From Actinomycetota bacterium (GTDB lineage: Bacteria; Actinomycetota; Actinomycetes; Nanopelagicales; Nanopelagicaceae), in the NCBI GenBank assembly GCA_002737595.1, contig NSHZ01000001.1, positions 58,733 to 122,732 of the forward strand: 64,000 nt of DNA, given 5' to 3'. The notes below the pieces were generated by a model. The model searched no databases. It saw only the letters and a program-made list of their open reading frames with translations, and was not told where the DNA came from. Shown here in pieces: positions 56,264-64,000 of the stretch (positions are counted from its first letter, which is position 1; every line of letters begins with the position of its first letter). The position numbers and the translations under genes were made by a program.

Positions 56264-56983
56264 ATGGCGAAATTGCTCCTGCTCACAAACACGTTCGGCG
56301 GGTCCAGCGAGGTCCTTCCCGCCCTCGGTTTACTTTCACACCAGGTACGCATTCTCCCCGCCGAGCCGAGCATTCTGATTGATGCACCTTCAGGAGATGT
56401 CATCTTCCTTGACGCCCGGCGCGAGCTCACCCACGCAAAGTCGCTCGCCACCCTTTTGGCGAGTACTGGCCTAGGGGCTCCACTCATCCTTATCGTCACT
56501 GAAGGAGGCCTGGCAGCGGTAAGTGCTGAATGGGGAATGGATGATGTCATCCTCGATACCGCCGGACCCGCAGAGGTAGAGGCTCGCATTCGCCTCAGTA
56601 TTTCCCGTAGCAAGAGCGCGCTCGCACAGGTTGATGATGCAGTGAACGAAATACGCACTGGTGAAATGGTGATCGATGAAGGCGCATACTCTGCGAAAAT
56701 TCGCGGCCGCGCGCTTGATCTCACTTTCAAAGAGTTTGAATTATTGAAATATCTTGCACAACATCCGGGGCGAGTCTTCACTCGCGCACAACTCTTGCAA
56801 GAAGTCTGGGGCTATGACTACTTCGGCGGAACTCGCACTGTCGACGTACATATCCGTCGACTACGCGCCAAATTAGGTCCTGAGCACGAAGCAATTATTG
56901 GAACCGTGCGAAACGTGGGATATCGCTTTGTACTTGGCGGAACTATCCAAGACGCAGACTCACTGCCGGTCTTGATTGATTGA
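56264..56983 (+). CDS. glnR: GlnR-type orphan response regulator (nitrogen)
   Basis: A 239-residue OmpR-like regulator nearly identical in layout to streptomycete Gln[39 protein letters not shown], the receiver Asp at residue 50 and the winged-helix [20 protein letters not shown] followed by the recognition region [18 protein letters not shown]. GlnR controls nitrogen assimilation genes and works without a partner kinase; none is present. GGAGG precedes the ATG. mshD follows with a 1-bp overlap, as in relatives. Confidence 0.93.
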   Translation: MAKLLLLTNTFGGSSEVLPALGLLSHQVRILPAEPSILIDAPSGDVIFLDARRELTHAKSLATLLASTGLGAPLILIVTEGGLAAVSAEWGMDDVILDTAGPAEVEARIRLSISRSKSALAQVDDAVNEIRTGEMVIDEGAYSAKIRGRALDLTFKEFELLKYLAQHPGRVFTRAQLLQEVWGYDYFGGTRTVDVHIRRLRAKLGPEHEAIIGTVRNVGYRFVLGGTIQDADSLPVLID

Positions 56984-57879
56984 TGAAACTTCAGCACCAC
57001 GCGCATCTTTCAGAAAGTCAAAGCGCAGCGATCCTTCAAGTTGCTAATCTCTCGGCTATCGAAGATGGTATCAATCCACTTTCCGAGCACGTCGCGTTGC
57101 ACTTGCGTGAAGGTGGTGATGACCACGACCAACATCTTACGGTCGTATTAGACTCGCAAATCCTTGGTTATGCCCATCTAGATATTTCAGATCAAGTAGA
57201 GGGACCGAGTGCAGAAATTGTGGTTTCCCCCCTTGCTCGCAAACAAGGCGTTGGAAAGATGTTAGTAAACGAACTCTTGCACATCGCTGGTGAGAATCTC
57301 CGCCTTTGGTCGCATGGTGATCTCGCAGAAGCCGCCACTCTTGCTGGCACGCTCGGGTTCAAAAAGGTGCGAACTTTACGTCAACTTCGACGATCCTTAG
57401 AAATTCCGATTCCCACCATTTCCCTTCCTGGTTCAGTCTCTTTAAGAGCATTCGGAGACGGTGATATTGAAGAGTGGTTGCAAGTTAATTCAAGAGCTTT
57501 TGCAAATCATCCCGAACAAAGAATTTGGAGTGCACGAGACGTGCATCTGCGTATGAAAGAGCCTTGGTTTGATCCGAATGGGTTCTTAGTCGCCTTTGAA
57601 AATGAAAAGATGATCGCTTTTTGTTGGACCAAAGTTCATGGTTTGGCTAGTGGTCATGGGCACGTGCCAATCGGCGAAATCTATGTCATCGGTGTCGACC
57701 CGAGCACCCAAGGTCGTGGCCTCGGACGAGAGCTCACAGTGGCCGGACTCTCATACCTGCGCAACAACGGAATACGCACCGCGATGCTTTATGTGGAGAG
57801 CGATAATTCGGCAGCCAACCAGATGTACCAGACGTTAGGTTTTACCGAGTGGGCTATTGACGTGATGTATCGGAAATAG
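56983..57879 (+). CDS. mshD: Mycothiol synthase
   Basis: A 298-residue tandem GNAT protein that acetylates Cys-GlcN-Ins to finish mycothiol. The N-terminal GNAT half (about 1-140) is degenerate; the C-terminal half has the acetyl-CoA site GVDPSTQGRGLGRELTVAGL and YVESDNSAANQMYQTLGF. ATG 56983 overlaps the glnR stop (TGATG). Gene order glnR-mshD matches other Actinobacteria. Confidence 0.9.
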   Translation: MKLQHHAHLSESQSAAILQVANLSAIEDGINPLSEHVALHLREGGDDHDQHLTVVLDSQILGYAHLDISDQVEGPSAEIVVSPLARKQGVGKMLVNELLHIAGENLRLWSHGDLAEAATLAGTLGFKKVRTLRQLRRSLEIPIPTISLPGSVSLRAFGDGDIEEWLQVNSRAFANHPEQRIWSARDVHLRMKEPWFDPNGFLVAFENEKMIAFCWTKVHGLASGHGHVPIGEIYVIGVDPSTQGRGLGRELTVAGLSYLRNNGIRTAMLYVESDNSAANQMYQTLGFTEWAIDVMYRK

Positions 57880-57894
57880 CCTTAGAAATCGCCT

Positions 57895-57927
57895 GTTCAG
57901 CATCTAGTTACCCACTGTTTACCCAAA
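57895..57927 (+). promoter_or_regulatory. PHO-box-like triple repeat upstream of ppk
   Basis: Three 11-bp units beginning GTTCAGC, AGTTACC and GTTTACC. Aligned without gaps to 42207-42239, 21 of 33 positions match, including AGTTAC at the start of unit 2. It ends 19 bp before the ppk ATG. Confidence 0.55.
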
Positions 57928-57946
57928 CATGGCAGACTGAACAGTC

Positions 57947-60001
57947 ATGCCTTACATCGAACGAGAGTCCAGCTGGCTCGCCTTCAACGAGCGCGTTTTC
58001 GAGTTGGCTAAAAGTCCTGATAGCCCGCTGCTCGAGCGTGCAAAATTTCTTGCAATTTTTGCGAGTAATTTGGATGAATTCTTCATGGTTCGAGTGGCAA
58101 CCTTAAAGCGCAGGATCGCTACTGGCCTCGCTCTCAAGGGACCTACAGGCGAGCAACCTAAAGAGGTGCTTGCTTCAGTGCTGGCTCAAGTGAAGAGCAT
58201 AGTGACAGATCACGCTGAATTCTTTCGCGTTGATGTGGCACCTAAGTTGCTCAATGAGGGGATTGAAATAGTTGATTGGGAGAAACTTACGACGGAGGAA
58301 CGTGAGTATCTAGGCACACTCTTTACTGATCGAGTTTTTCCAGTCCTTACTCCGCTCTCTGTAGATCCATCACACCCTTTCCCGTATATTTCAGGACTCT
58401 CATTGAACCTGGCAATTTTGGTCAAGAACCCAGAGAACGGTGAGGACGTATTCGCGCGAGTGAAGGTGCCACCACTGATGCCGCGATTTGTCGAAACACT
58501 ACCGCGTGGCACGGGACGATTCCTTCCACTTGAAGCACTCATCGCTGAACACTTAGCGGATCTCTTTCCGAGTATGGAGATCATTGCTCACCATTCTTTT
58601 CGAGTGACGCGCAATCAAGATCTTGAAGTTGAGGAAGATGATTCTGAAAATCTGTTGCATTCTTTAGAACAAGAATTATTGCGACGTAGATTTGGTCCCG
58701 CCGTTCGTCTTGAAGTTTCTCGCGATATCGATAAGCGCATTTTAGATAGACTGAGTGAGGAACTAGGAGTTGAGGCTAACGAGATCTTCCATCTGCCGGA
58801 GCCTCTTGATTTAACTGGTCTTTTCAGCATCGCTGGACTCGATCGTTCAGAATTAAAATTTCCATCTTTCTCGTCGCGTACACATCCCTCGCTCGTGGAA
58901 GTGGATACAGATTCAGTGACCGGAGAAATTTTCGAAGCAATCAAACGCAAAGAGATCCTCCTTCATCATCCATATGATTCCTTTACCTCCAGTGTTGTCT
59001 CATTTCTCGAGCAAGCGGCGGCTGATCCCAAGGTACTCGCCATTAAGCAAACCCTTTATAGGACTTCGGGAGACTCTCCTATCGTTGATGCACTTATCGA
59101 TGCTGCATCTGCCGGTAAACAGGTTCTAGCACTTGTAGAGTTGCGCGCCCGATTCGACGAACTTGCTAACGTGCGTTGGGCGAGAAAACTTGAAGAAGCT
59201 GGCGTACATGTGGTCTATGGCATTCTTGGCCTCAAGACGCACGCCAAACTTTCGTTAGTTGTGCGCGATGAAGGTGACCGACTCATGCGCTATTGCCATA
59301 TAGGCACGGGTAATTACAACCCGAAGACGGCCCGCCAATATGAGGACTTGGGTATTCTCACGGCGGATCCGGAACTTTGCGACGATCTCTCGCGACTCTT
59401 TAATCAATTGTCGGGTATGGCACCGCAAACTGATTTCCGCCGCTTGCTGGTAGCTCCGCGAACACTTCGACCTGGTTTGATCGAGAGAATTAAGCGCGAG
59501 ATTGCACACGCCGAAGCTGGCAAACCTGCTGGAATCCGGATGAAGCTCAACTCACTTGAGGACGAAAATATTATTGATGCCCTCTACAAAGCATCAGAGG
59601 CTGGGATCAAGGTAGAAATCATTGTCCGCGGTATCTGTGCCCTGCGGGCAGGGGTGCCTGGACTTTCTGAAAACATCACCGTGCGCTCTTATCTCGGACG
59701 TTTCCTTGAGCATTCGCGTATTTTTCACTTTCATAACGCAGGCCACGACGAGTTGTGGATCGGTAGCGCTGACATGATGCATCGCAATCTAGATCGCCGA
59801 GTTGAAACCCTTGTGCGAATCGTGGCGCCAACTTCCCACCAGAAACTCATGGTCTTGTTAGATGAGCTCACCTCTGGGAAATTTGCCGCTTGGTTCCTCC
59901 AAGAGAGCAATGAGTGGGTCCGTCAGACACAAGACTCCATCGGCGAGCAGCTGCAAGATCTCCAGGAGTTTTTGATCGCGCGATCGAAGGCATCACAATG
60001 A
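57947..60001 (+). CDS. ppk: Polyphosphate kinase
   Basis: A 684-residue PPK1 making polyphosphate from ATP. N-terminal [15 protein letters not shown] and [12 protein letters not shown], then the catalytic region with autophosphorylated His in [21 protein letters not shown] and the second His domain in [14 protein letters not shown]. It is full length. A GACTG-AA-CAGTC palindrome touches the start codon, and a PHO-box-like repeat lies upstream. It is coupled to the Nudix gene by ATGA. Confidence 0.96.
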   Translation: MPYIERESSWLAFNERVFELAKSPDSPLLERAKFLAIFASNLDEFFMVRVATLKRRIATGLALKGPTGEQPKEVLASVLAQVKSIVTDHAEFFRVDVAPKLLNEGIEIVDWEKLTTEEREYLGTLFTDRVFPVLTPLSVDPSHPFPYISGLSLNLAILVKNPENGEDVFARVKVPPLMPRFVETLPRGTGRFLPLEALIAEHLADLFPSMEIIAHHSFRVTRNQDLEVEEDDSENLLHSLEQELLRRRFGPAVRLEVSRDIDKRILDRLSEELGVEANEIFHLPEPLDLTGLFSIAGLDRSELKFPSFSSRTHPSLVEVDTDSVTGEIFEAIKRKEILLHHPYDSFTSSVVSFLEQAAADPKVLAIKQTLYRTSGDSPIVDALIDAASAGKQVLALVELRARFDELANVRWARKLEEAGVHVVYGILGLKTHAKLSLVVRDEGDRLMRYCHIGTGNYNPKTARQYEDLGILTADPELCDDLSRLFNQLSGMAPQTDFRRLLVAPRTLRPGLIERIKREIAHAEAGKPAGIRMKLNSLEDENIIDALYKASEAGIKVEIIVRGICALRAGVPGLSENITVRSYLGRFLEHSRIFHFHNAGHDELWIGSADMMHRNLDRRVETLVRIVAPTSHQKLMVLLDELTSGKFAAWFLQESNEWVRQTQDSIGEQLQDLQEFLIARSKASQ

Positions 60002-60918
60002 CGAAGAAAGTAGTCACAGTGAGGGCGGCTGGCGCTGTTCTTTGGCGAGCTACTGAACCAGAGAAACTCGAAATCGCTTTGGTACATCGCCCCCGTTACG
60101 ACGATTGGACCCTGCCCAAGGGAAAAGTCGAACCGTTTGAACATGATCTAGCTGCTGCCTACCGAGAGGTCCTCGAAGAGACTGGCGTCAAGGCTATCTT
60201 CGGTCCAGAACTCGGAGAAATTGAGTACGACGCTGAAGGTGTCGATAAGAAAGTTCGTTTCTGGTCGGCTAGAGCCCATGAGTACACACAGCGAGTAGAT
60301 GACGGCGAAGTCGATGAGGTTCGCTGGCTCGCCCCCAGCGAGGCGAGAGTATTGCTTACCTACGAACTTGATCAACGGGTGCTCAACTCATTTCTTACAA
60401 TTGGCACCGGGACGAATGCTTTTATTCTGCTCCGTCACTGCAAAGCTATCAAACGTTCAGCGTGGGATGGCGATGATGATGATGATCGCCCTCTCGATGC
60501 GAAGGGTGCACGACAAGCCGCCCGCCTTGTGGATATATATCGTGCATACGCCGATGTTGAACTGCACTCCTCGGATGCCACTCGCTCTCAGCAATCTCTT
60601 CAACCCTTGGTGAGGGAGCGACAGAGCGCACTTATTACTGAGCCTTCGGTGAGTGAGTACGCGTTTAAGAGAGATAAGCTCCCTGCGCGCACAAAAGTAC
60701 TCGACCTCATTACGCTAGACCGCACGGTTCTACTCTGTTCACATCGACTGGTGTTGCCAGCTCTTCTCGAATACGCCCTTGAAGATTCGCGCTTTAAAAC
60801 TCCCACAGAGAATTTAGAGCCCGGAGCTGCCTGGATTATTCACTCTCGCTCTGGCGTAGTCACCCAAGTGGATTACCTCGAAGCACCGCCCACGCCACCG
60901 TCGGTAGAGACGGATTAA
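59998..60918 (+). CDS. mutT1: Nudix hydrolase with histidine phosphatase domain (MutT1-like)
   Basis: A 306-residue fusion. Residues 1-140 form a Nudix domain with a complete box ([22 protein letters not shown]); residues 145-300 form a histidine-phosphatase domain ([13 protein letters not shown] in place of the RHG motif). Mycobacterial MutT1 has the same build, cleans 8-oxo-dGTP and hydrolyses diadenosine polyphosphates, and is also next to ppk. ATG 59998 overlaps the ppk stop. A run of five Asp codons (GATGATGATGATGAT-like) follows residue 150. Confidence 0.9.
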   Translation: MTKKVVTVRAAGAVLWRATEPEKLEIALVHRPRYDDWTLPKGKVEPFEHDLAAAYREVLEETGVKAIFGPELGEIEYDAEGVDKKVRFWSARAHEYTQRVDDGEVDEVRWLAPSEARVLLTYELDQRVLNSFLTIGTGTNAFILLRHCKAIKRSAWDGDDDDDRPLDAKGARQAARLVDIYRAYADVELHSSDATRSQQSLQPLVRERQSALITEPSVSEYAFKRDKLPARTKVLDLITLDRTVLLCSHRLVLPALLEYALEDSRFKTPTENLEPGAAWIIHSRSGVVTQVDYLEAPPTPPSVETD

Positions 60919-62267
60919 GAAACTAACTCTTTGCAGGTACGCATCATGGCTTCTGTATGCGCTGCCACATCCGCACTTGTCGTCTCTGGGCACATAAGCG
61001 CCATGTTATGAAAGGGCGTGAGAAGGAATCCGTCATTGAGCAACTTCAAGTGTAGATACTGCTCGATAGCAAAATCGCCTGCTGCCATAGCTTCTGCGCC
61101 AGTGCGAGGTGCACGGGGAGAGAAGTTGTACTCTGCACGAGCACCTAAGCGATTGCAATGCCAAGGCAAAGCACATGCTTTGATGACCGCATCAACACCA
61201 TCGGCCCACTCATTAGCAAGCAGAATCATCTTCACGAAATTTGCTGGGGTAAGAACCTCAAGGAGAGTTGCCCGCATTGCTGCCAGTGAAAGCGCATTTC
61301 CAGCTAGCGTGCCGCCAATTCCGCTGGTATCTATCCATTCTCGACGCACCAGGCGAGTAATACGTGCAGAAACTTCTTCGCTCATGCCAAATGCCCCCAC
61401 GGGCATTCCGCCACCGATTGATTTTCCAATAGTAAGAATGTCGGGAGCAAGATTTTTGAGCGCCGTCATGCCACCAGGGCCTGCAGAAATCGTATGCGTC
61501 TCATCAATGATAAGGATCGTTCCGTATTTGGTTGCGAGAGTGCGTAATCCTTCGAGAAATCCAGCCGTCGGTAAGACAATCCCTACATTTGTGAGCGCGG
61601 GTTCAGTCAAAATACACGCAACATCGCCTTGCTTTAAAGCACTTTCTACGCCTTCAAGATCATTAAACTGCACAACTCTCGTGGTCATATCCAAGGAGAC
61701 AGGCGCACCAATATTTCCCTCGCGAGGTACCACTTTTGATGCGTCATCTAGAGTTGCAAATGTTTCATCGACACTTCCGTGATAACAGCGATCAAATACT
61801 AAAACTTTACTCTTGCCAGTGATCAGTCGTGAATAACGAATGGCATGACGATTGGCGTCTGTGGCAGAGACAGTAAATTGCCACAGTGGCAGACCAAATC
61901 TACTTGCAAGGGTTCGGGAGACTACAAGAGCATCCTCAGTAGGCAACATCGCGGTCATGCCACGATCGAGCTGGGACTTGATTGCCGCAGTAGTTGCTTT
62001 CGGCGAATGGCCCGTCATAGAACCTGTATCACCCAGACAGAAATCGATGTATTTCAGACCATCAACATCCGTAAAGCGCGCACCCTGCGCACTTTGCACA
62101 AAGAGCGGAAAGTCACCAGGCCATTTGGTCATCCATGACATGGGCACGCCGCCAGGCATAGAACTCTTCGCTTCGAAAGAGAGTTGGCCGCTCTTGGGGT
62201 GTAACTCGCGAAATCGCTGCTGCTCTCCCTTGGTGAGAAGAGCAAGCCTTCCCCGGTCAATTTCCAT
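60915..62267 (-). CDS. Class III PLP aminotransferase (GSAM-like)
   Basis: A 450-residue aminotransferase of the ornithine/glutamate-1-semialdehyde group. The PLP lysine is in LTIGKSIGGGMPVGAFG, the cofactor Asp in ILIIDETHT, and GDTGSMTGHSP lies near the N-terminus. It is not hemL in context (no heme genes) and the start differs, so a transaminase or aminomutase on an unknown substrate is likelier. TAGGCT lies 6 nt before the ATG. The 3' end overlaps mutT1 by 4 bp. Confidence 0.85.
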   Translation of the reverse strand: MEIDRGRLALLTKGEQQRFRELHPKSGQLSFEAKSSMPGGVPMSWMTKWPGDFPLFVQSAQGARFTDVDGLKYIDFCLGDTGSMTGHSPKATTAAIKSQLDRGMTAMLPTEDALVVSRTLASRFGLPLWQFTVSATDANRHAIRYSRLITGKSKVLVFDRCYHGSVDETFATLDDASKVVPREGNIGAPVSLDMTTRVVQFNDLEGVESALKQGDVACILTEPALTNVGIVLPTAGFLEGLRTLATKYGTILIIDETHTISAGPGGMTALKNLAPDILTIGKSIGGGMPVGAFGMSEEVSARITRLVRREWIDTSGIGGTLAGNALSLAAMRATLLEVLTPANFVKMILLANEWADGVDAVIKACALPWHCNRLGARAEYNFSPRAPRTGAEAMAAGDFAIEQYLHLKLLNDGFLLTPFHNMALMCPETTSADVAAHTEAMMRTCKELVS

Positions 62268-62273
62268 ATCACT

Positions 62274-62279
62274 AGCCTA
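62274..62279 (-). promoter_or_regulatory. -10 box for leaderless aminotransferase mRNA
   Basis: Minus-strand TAGGCT, AGTGAT, ATG 62267. It overlaps the stop codon of the upstream MFS gene. Confidence 0.45.
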
Positions 62280-63428
62280 CTGAGACAAGCCGCTCTTCAA
62301 AATATCTCGCCAAAGTGCGATGGCCACGAAGATCGCCACCACTCCAGAGATCAATAGAGGGAGATTTCCGAATTCTCCCCACGAGAGACCAGCCCAGATT
62401 CCGGCGATCAATATTGCGCCACCACTCACTCCCTGAAAGAGCCCCTGCGCACTGCCTTGCCGGTCATTCGGAGCGATTTTGGCAACCCAAGACTTGCCAA
62501 CAGCATCGTTGCAAGCAGCAAATCCACCATAGACAAGGAGGAGGAGTATTGAGATCCACTTGGAATCGGTCTGTGAGAGACCTATGTAGGCGATTGCAAA
62601 TGCAAAGAGGCCACCAGCAAAGATTCGATGCTTGGGAATGCGATCTGCAAGGGCACCAAGTGGGTATGCAAGGAGAGCATAGGAAAGATTAAAGAGTGCA
62701 TAGAGCGCTACTACTTGAAAGGTAGAGAACCCGATTTGATGCAAGTGAAGCAAAATCAGTGCATCTGGGAAATTCACTAGACCGAAGATGCCCATCAGAA
62801 GCACTAATCGTTTTAATTCAGCCGGCAGAACTCCATGTCCCGCTGAAGCGTCCACACGTTTAGGCGGTACGGTCTCCTTCACAAATTTAATAAAGAAGAC
62901 GGAGAGTGCTGCAGGTATCAAGGCAATCCAGAGCACCGTGCGAAGTGATCCGTGAGCAAAGTGGATAATGAGTAATCCAATCAAAGGACCCACGACTGCG
63001 CCCGCAGTATCTGCTGCCCGATGAAATCCAATAGCTTTGCCACGGTCTTCTACTGGAATATCCATCACTAAAAGCGCATCTCGAGGAGCTCCACGAATTC
63101 CTTTGCCTAACCGATCAACTACACGTCCGAGTAAGGCAATTGGCCAGACAAAAGCAAGTGCAACTAGGAGTTTTCCGATAGCGGCAAGGAGATAACCGAG
63201 AAAGATGATGGGTTTGCGTGCTCGACCATCGGAGATTTTGCCAGAAATTAATTTAGTGATTGCGGCAGCGCCTTCGGCCAACCCTTCAATCATTCCCACC
63301 ACTACAACTGGTGCACCAAGAGTGACCGTAATAAATATCGGAAGAATCGGATAGAGCAATTCACTCGCCGCATCCTGGGCAAAGGAGACTGCGGAGAGAG
63401 TCTTCAGGTTCCGCGTGCGCCAGGTCAT
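62277..63428 (-). CDS. MFS transporter
   Basis: A 383-residue transporter with about 12 hydrophobic segments. The loop GKISDGRARKPIIFLGY and the region LGRVVDRLGKGIRGAPRDALL are typical of a clade often annotated as YajR/fosmidomycin-resistance-like. ATG 63428 overlaps the apbE stop (ATGA), so it is translated with apbE. The substrate is unknown. Confidence 0.87.
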   Translation of the reverse strand: MTWRTRNLKTLSAVSFAQDAASELLYPILPIFITVTLGAPVVVVGMIEGLAEGAAAITKLISGKISDGRARKPIIFLGYLLAAIGKLLVALAFVWPIALLGRVVDRLGKGIRGAPRDALLVMDIPVEDRGKAIGFHRAADTAGAVVGPLIGLLIIHFAHGSLRTVLWIALIPAALSVFFIKFVKETVPPKRVDASAGHGVLPAELKRLVLLMGIFGLVNFPDALILLHLHQIGFSTFQVVALYALFNLSYALLAYPLGALADRIPKHRIFAGGLFAFAIAYIGLSQTDSKWISILLLLVYGGFAACNDAVGKSWVAKIAPNDRQGSAQGLFQGVSGGAILIAGIWAGLSWGEFGNLPLLISGVVAIFVAIALWRDILKSGLSQ

Positions 63429-64000
63429 GACTCGAGCCTATCCCTTAGGAATTGTGGACCGATCGCCCAGGTCTGATCACCATGTCGATCCACCACCCAC
63501 GCAGACCATGTGGGGTGCTCCACAAACCAGTGAGCACCATGTCTACCTGCAACAACGAGTGCGGTCGCGAGCGCATCAGCCACCCCCGAATCGGGCGCGA
63601 CCACAGTGGCCGAACGCGCTTCGAGAGCAGGTAATCCGTTTGAGGGGTCGATGATGTGCGCTCCCCGTTCGTATGTGCCGCTAGTGGCGATAGCACCGTC
63701 ATAAATTTCAACAACTTCGGCAATCTGAGTGGCATCATCCGGGTGGCGAATACCAATACGCCACGGCTCACCCGGAGCATTGCCACCACGAAGTGAGATA
63801 TCCCCACCGGCGTTTATCTGCACGTGCGAAATATCTGGAATCAGTTCTAAAGCTCGATCTGCTGCCCAACCTTTGACGTATCCACTCGGGTCAAAGCCAC
63901 CTGAAACTGCCCATGGATCAAAGGCTCCAAGAGTTAATGCCTTCGCTTCTTCACAGAGATGCCAGACATCCTTCACCCATGGATGTGCATCTTTAATATT
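63425..64000 (-). CDS. apbE: FAD:protein FMN transferase ApbE (5' end outside window)
   Basis: The C-terminal 191 residues of an ApbE-family flavin transferase; the frame is open to the window edge, so the start lies beyond. GGFDPSGYVKGWAADRA and HVQINAGGDI are the family signatures, with IDPSNG near the metal site. It attaches FMN to Thr of partner proteins outside the membrane. The partner is not visible; MFS coupling is noted but not explanatory. Confidence 0.88.
   Translation of the reverse strand, partial: NIKDAHPWVKDVWHLCEEAKALTLGAFDPWAVSGGFDPSGYVKGWAADRALELIPDISHVQINAGGDISLRGGNAPGEPWRIGIRHPDDATQIAEVVEIYDGAIATSGTYERGAHIIDPSNGLPALEARSATVVAPDSGVADALATALVVAGRHGAHWFVEHPTWSAWVVDRHGDQTWAIGPQFLRDRLES

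Noticed and set aside
60915..62267. Aminotransferase as glutamate-1-semialdehyde aminomutase (hemL)
   Set aside because: The family signature fits the wider class III group, there are no heme genes nearby and gpmA is not adjacent as it often is to hemL in Actinobacteria.

Overview
The window looks like a piece of a streamlined actinobacterial chromosome. Support comes from actinobacteria-specific genes (mycothiol genes mshA and mshD, glnR, carD, IdeR, SenX3/RegX3/PhoU, GroEL2-type chaperonin, DUF1416, DUF2516, DUF2530, DUF3027, DUF3263, DUF4395), moderate GC near 50% by eye, very short intergenic gaps and tail-to-tail overlapping genes. A heliorhodopsin closely resembling the founding freshwater protein HeR-48C12 suggests a freshwater planktonic lineage of the acI/Nanopelagicales kind. 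That placement is inference; no rRNA gene is present to test it.

Layout. 0-2.4 kb: a minus-strand operon with a Tat-exported Rieske-like protein, an SGNH hydrolase and a membrane-anchored unknown. 2.4-7.6 kb: a PLP decarboxylase, a GGDEF-EAL protein and homospermidine synthase, which together suggest putrescine/homospermidine synthesis. 7.6-19.9 kb: photolyase divergent from IdeR, citrate synthase, pdxH, serC, two MFS transporters, cold-shock proteins, actinobacterial DUF genes, and groEL behind two tandem CIRCE operators. 20-27 kb: an aromatic-type amino-acid decarboxylase, an SDR/DUF2867 protein, a Tat polysaccharide deacetylase lying between two diverged 92-bp direct repeats, a secreted N,N-dimethylformamidase-like protein and an NCS1 permease.

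27-35.7 kb is an aromatic-metabolism block. kynU, 2-aminobenzoate-CoA ligase and kynurenine formamidase form an operon, beside a tRNA-Thr, an AraC-type regulator, an SDR, a flavin monooxygenase and a FUSC-type exporter. 35.7-49 kb is conserved actinobacterial housekeeping: rlmB, cysS, ispF, ispD, carD, a lipoprotein, regX3, senX3, phoU, gpmA, a YbjN protein, mshA, then asparaginase, nitrobindin, DsrE and the heliorhodopsin. 50-64 kb: a bicupin, an amidase, ygfZ and a Fur-family gene, then the DUF4395-sulfurtransferase-DUF1416 operon behind a short cysteine-rich leader peptide, MoaD-like and thioredoxin-like genes, glnR-mshD, ppk-mutT1, a class III aminotransferase, an MFS transporter and a partial apbE.

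Regulation is unusually readable. At least fourteen start codons lie 6-7 nt downstream of a TANNNT -10 box, which suggests widespread leaderless transcription. A three-unit, 11-bp-period PHO-box-like repeat occurs both between senX3 and phoU and upstream of ppk, linking phosphate sensing to polyphosphate synthesis. The most interesting items are the cysteine leader peptide, the repeat-flanked deacetylase insertion, the shared PHO box, the kynurenine-to-aminobenzoyl-CoA operon and a SenX3 kinase lacking membrane segments.
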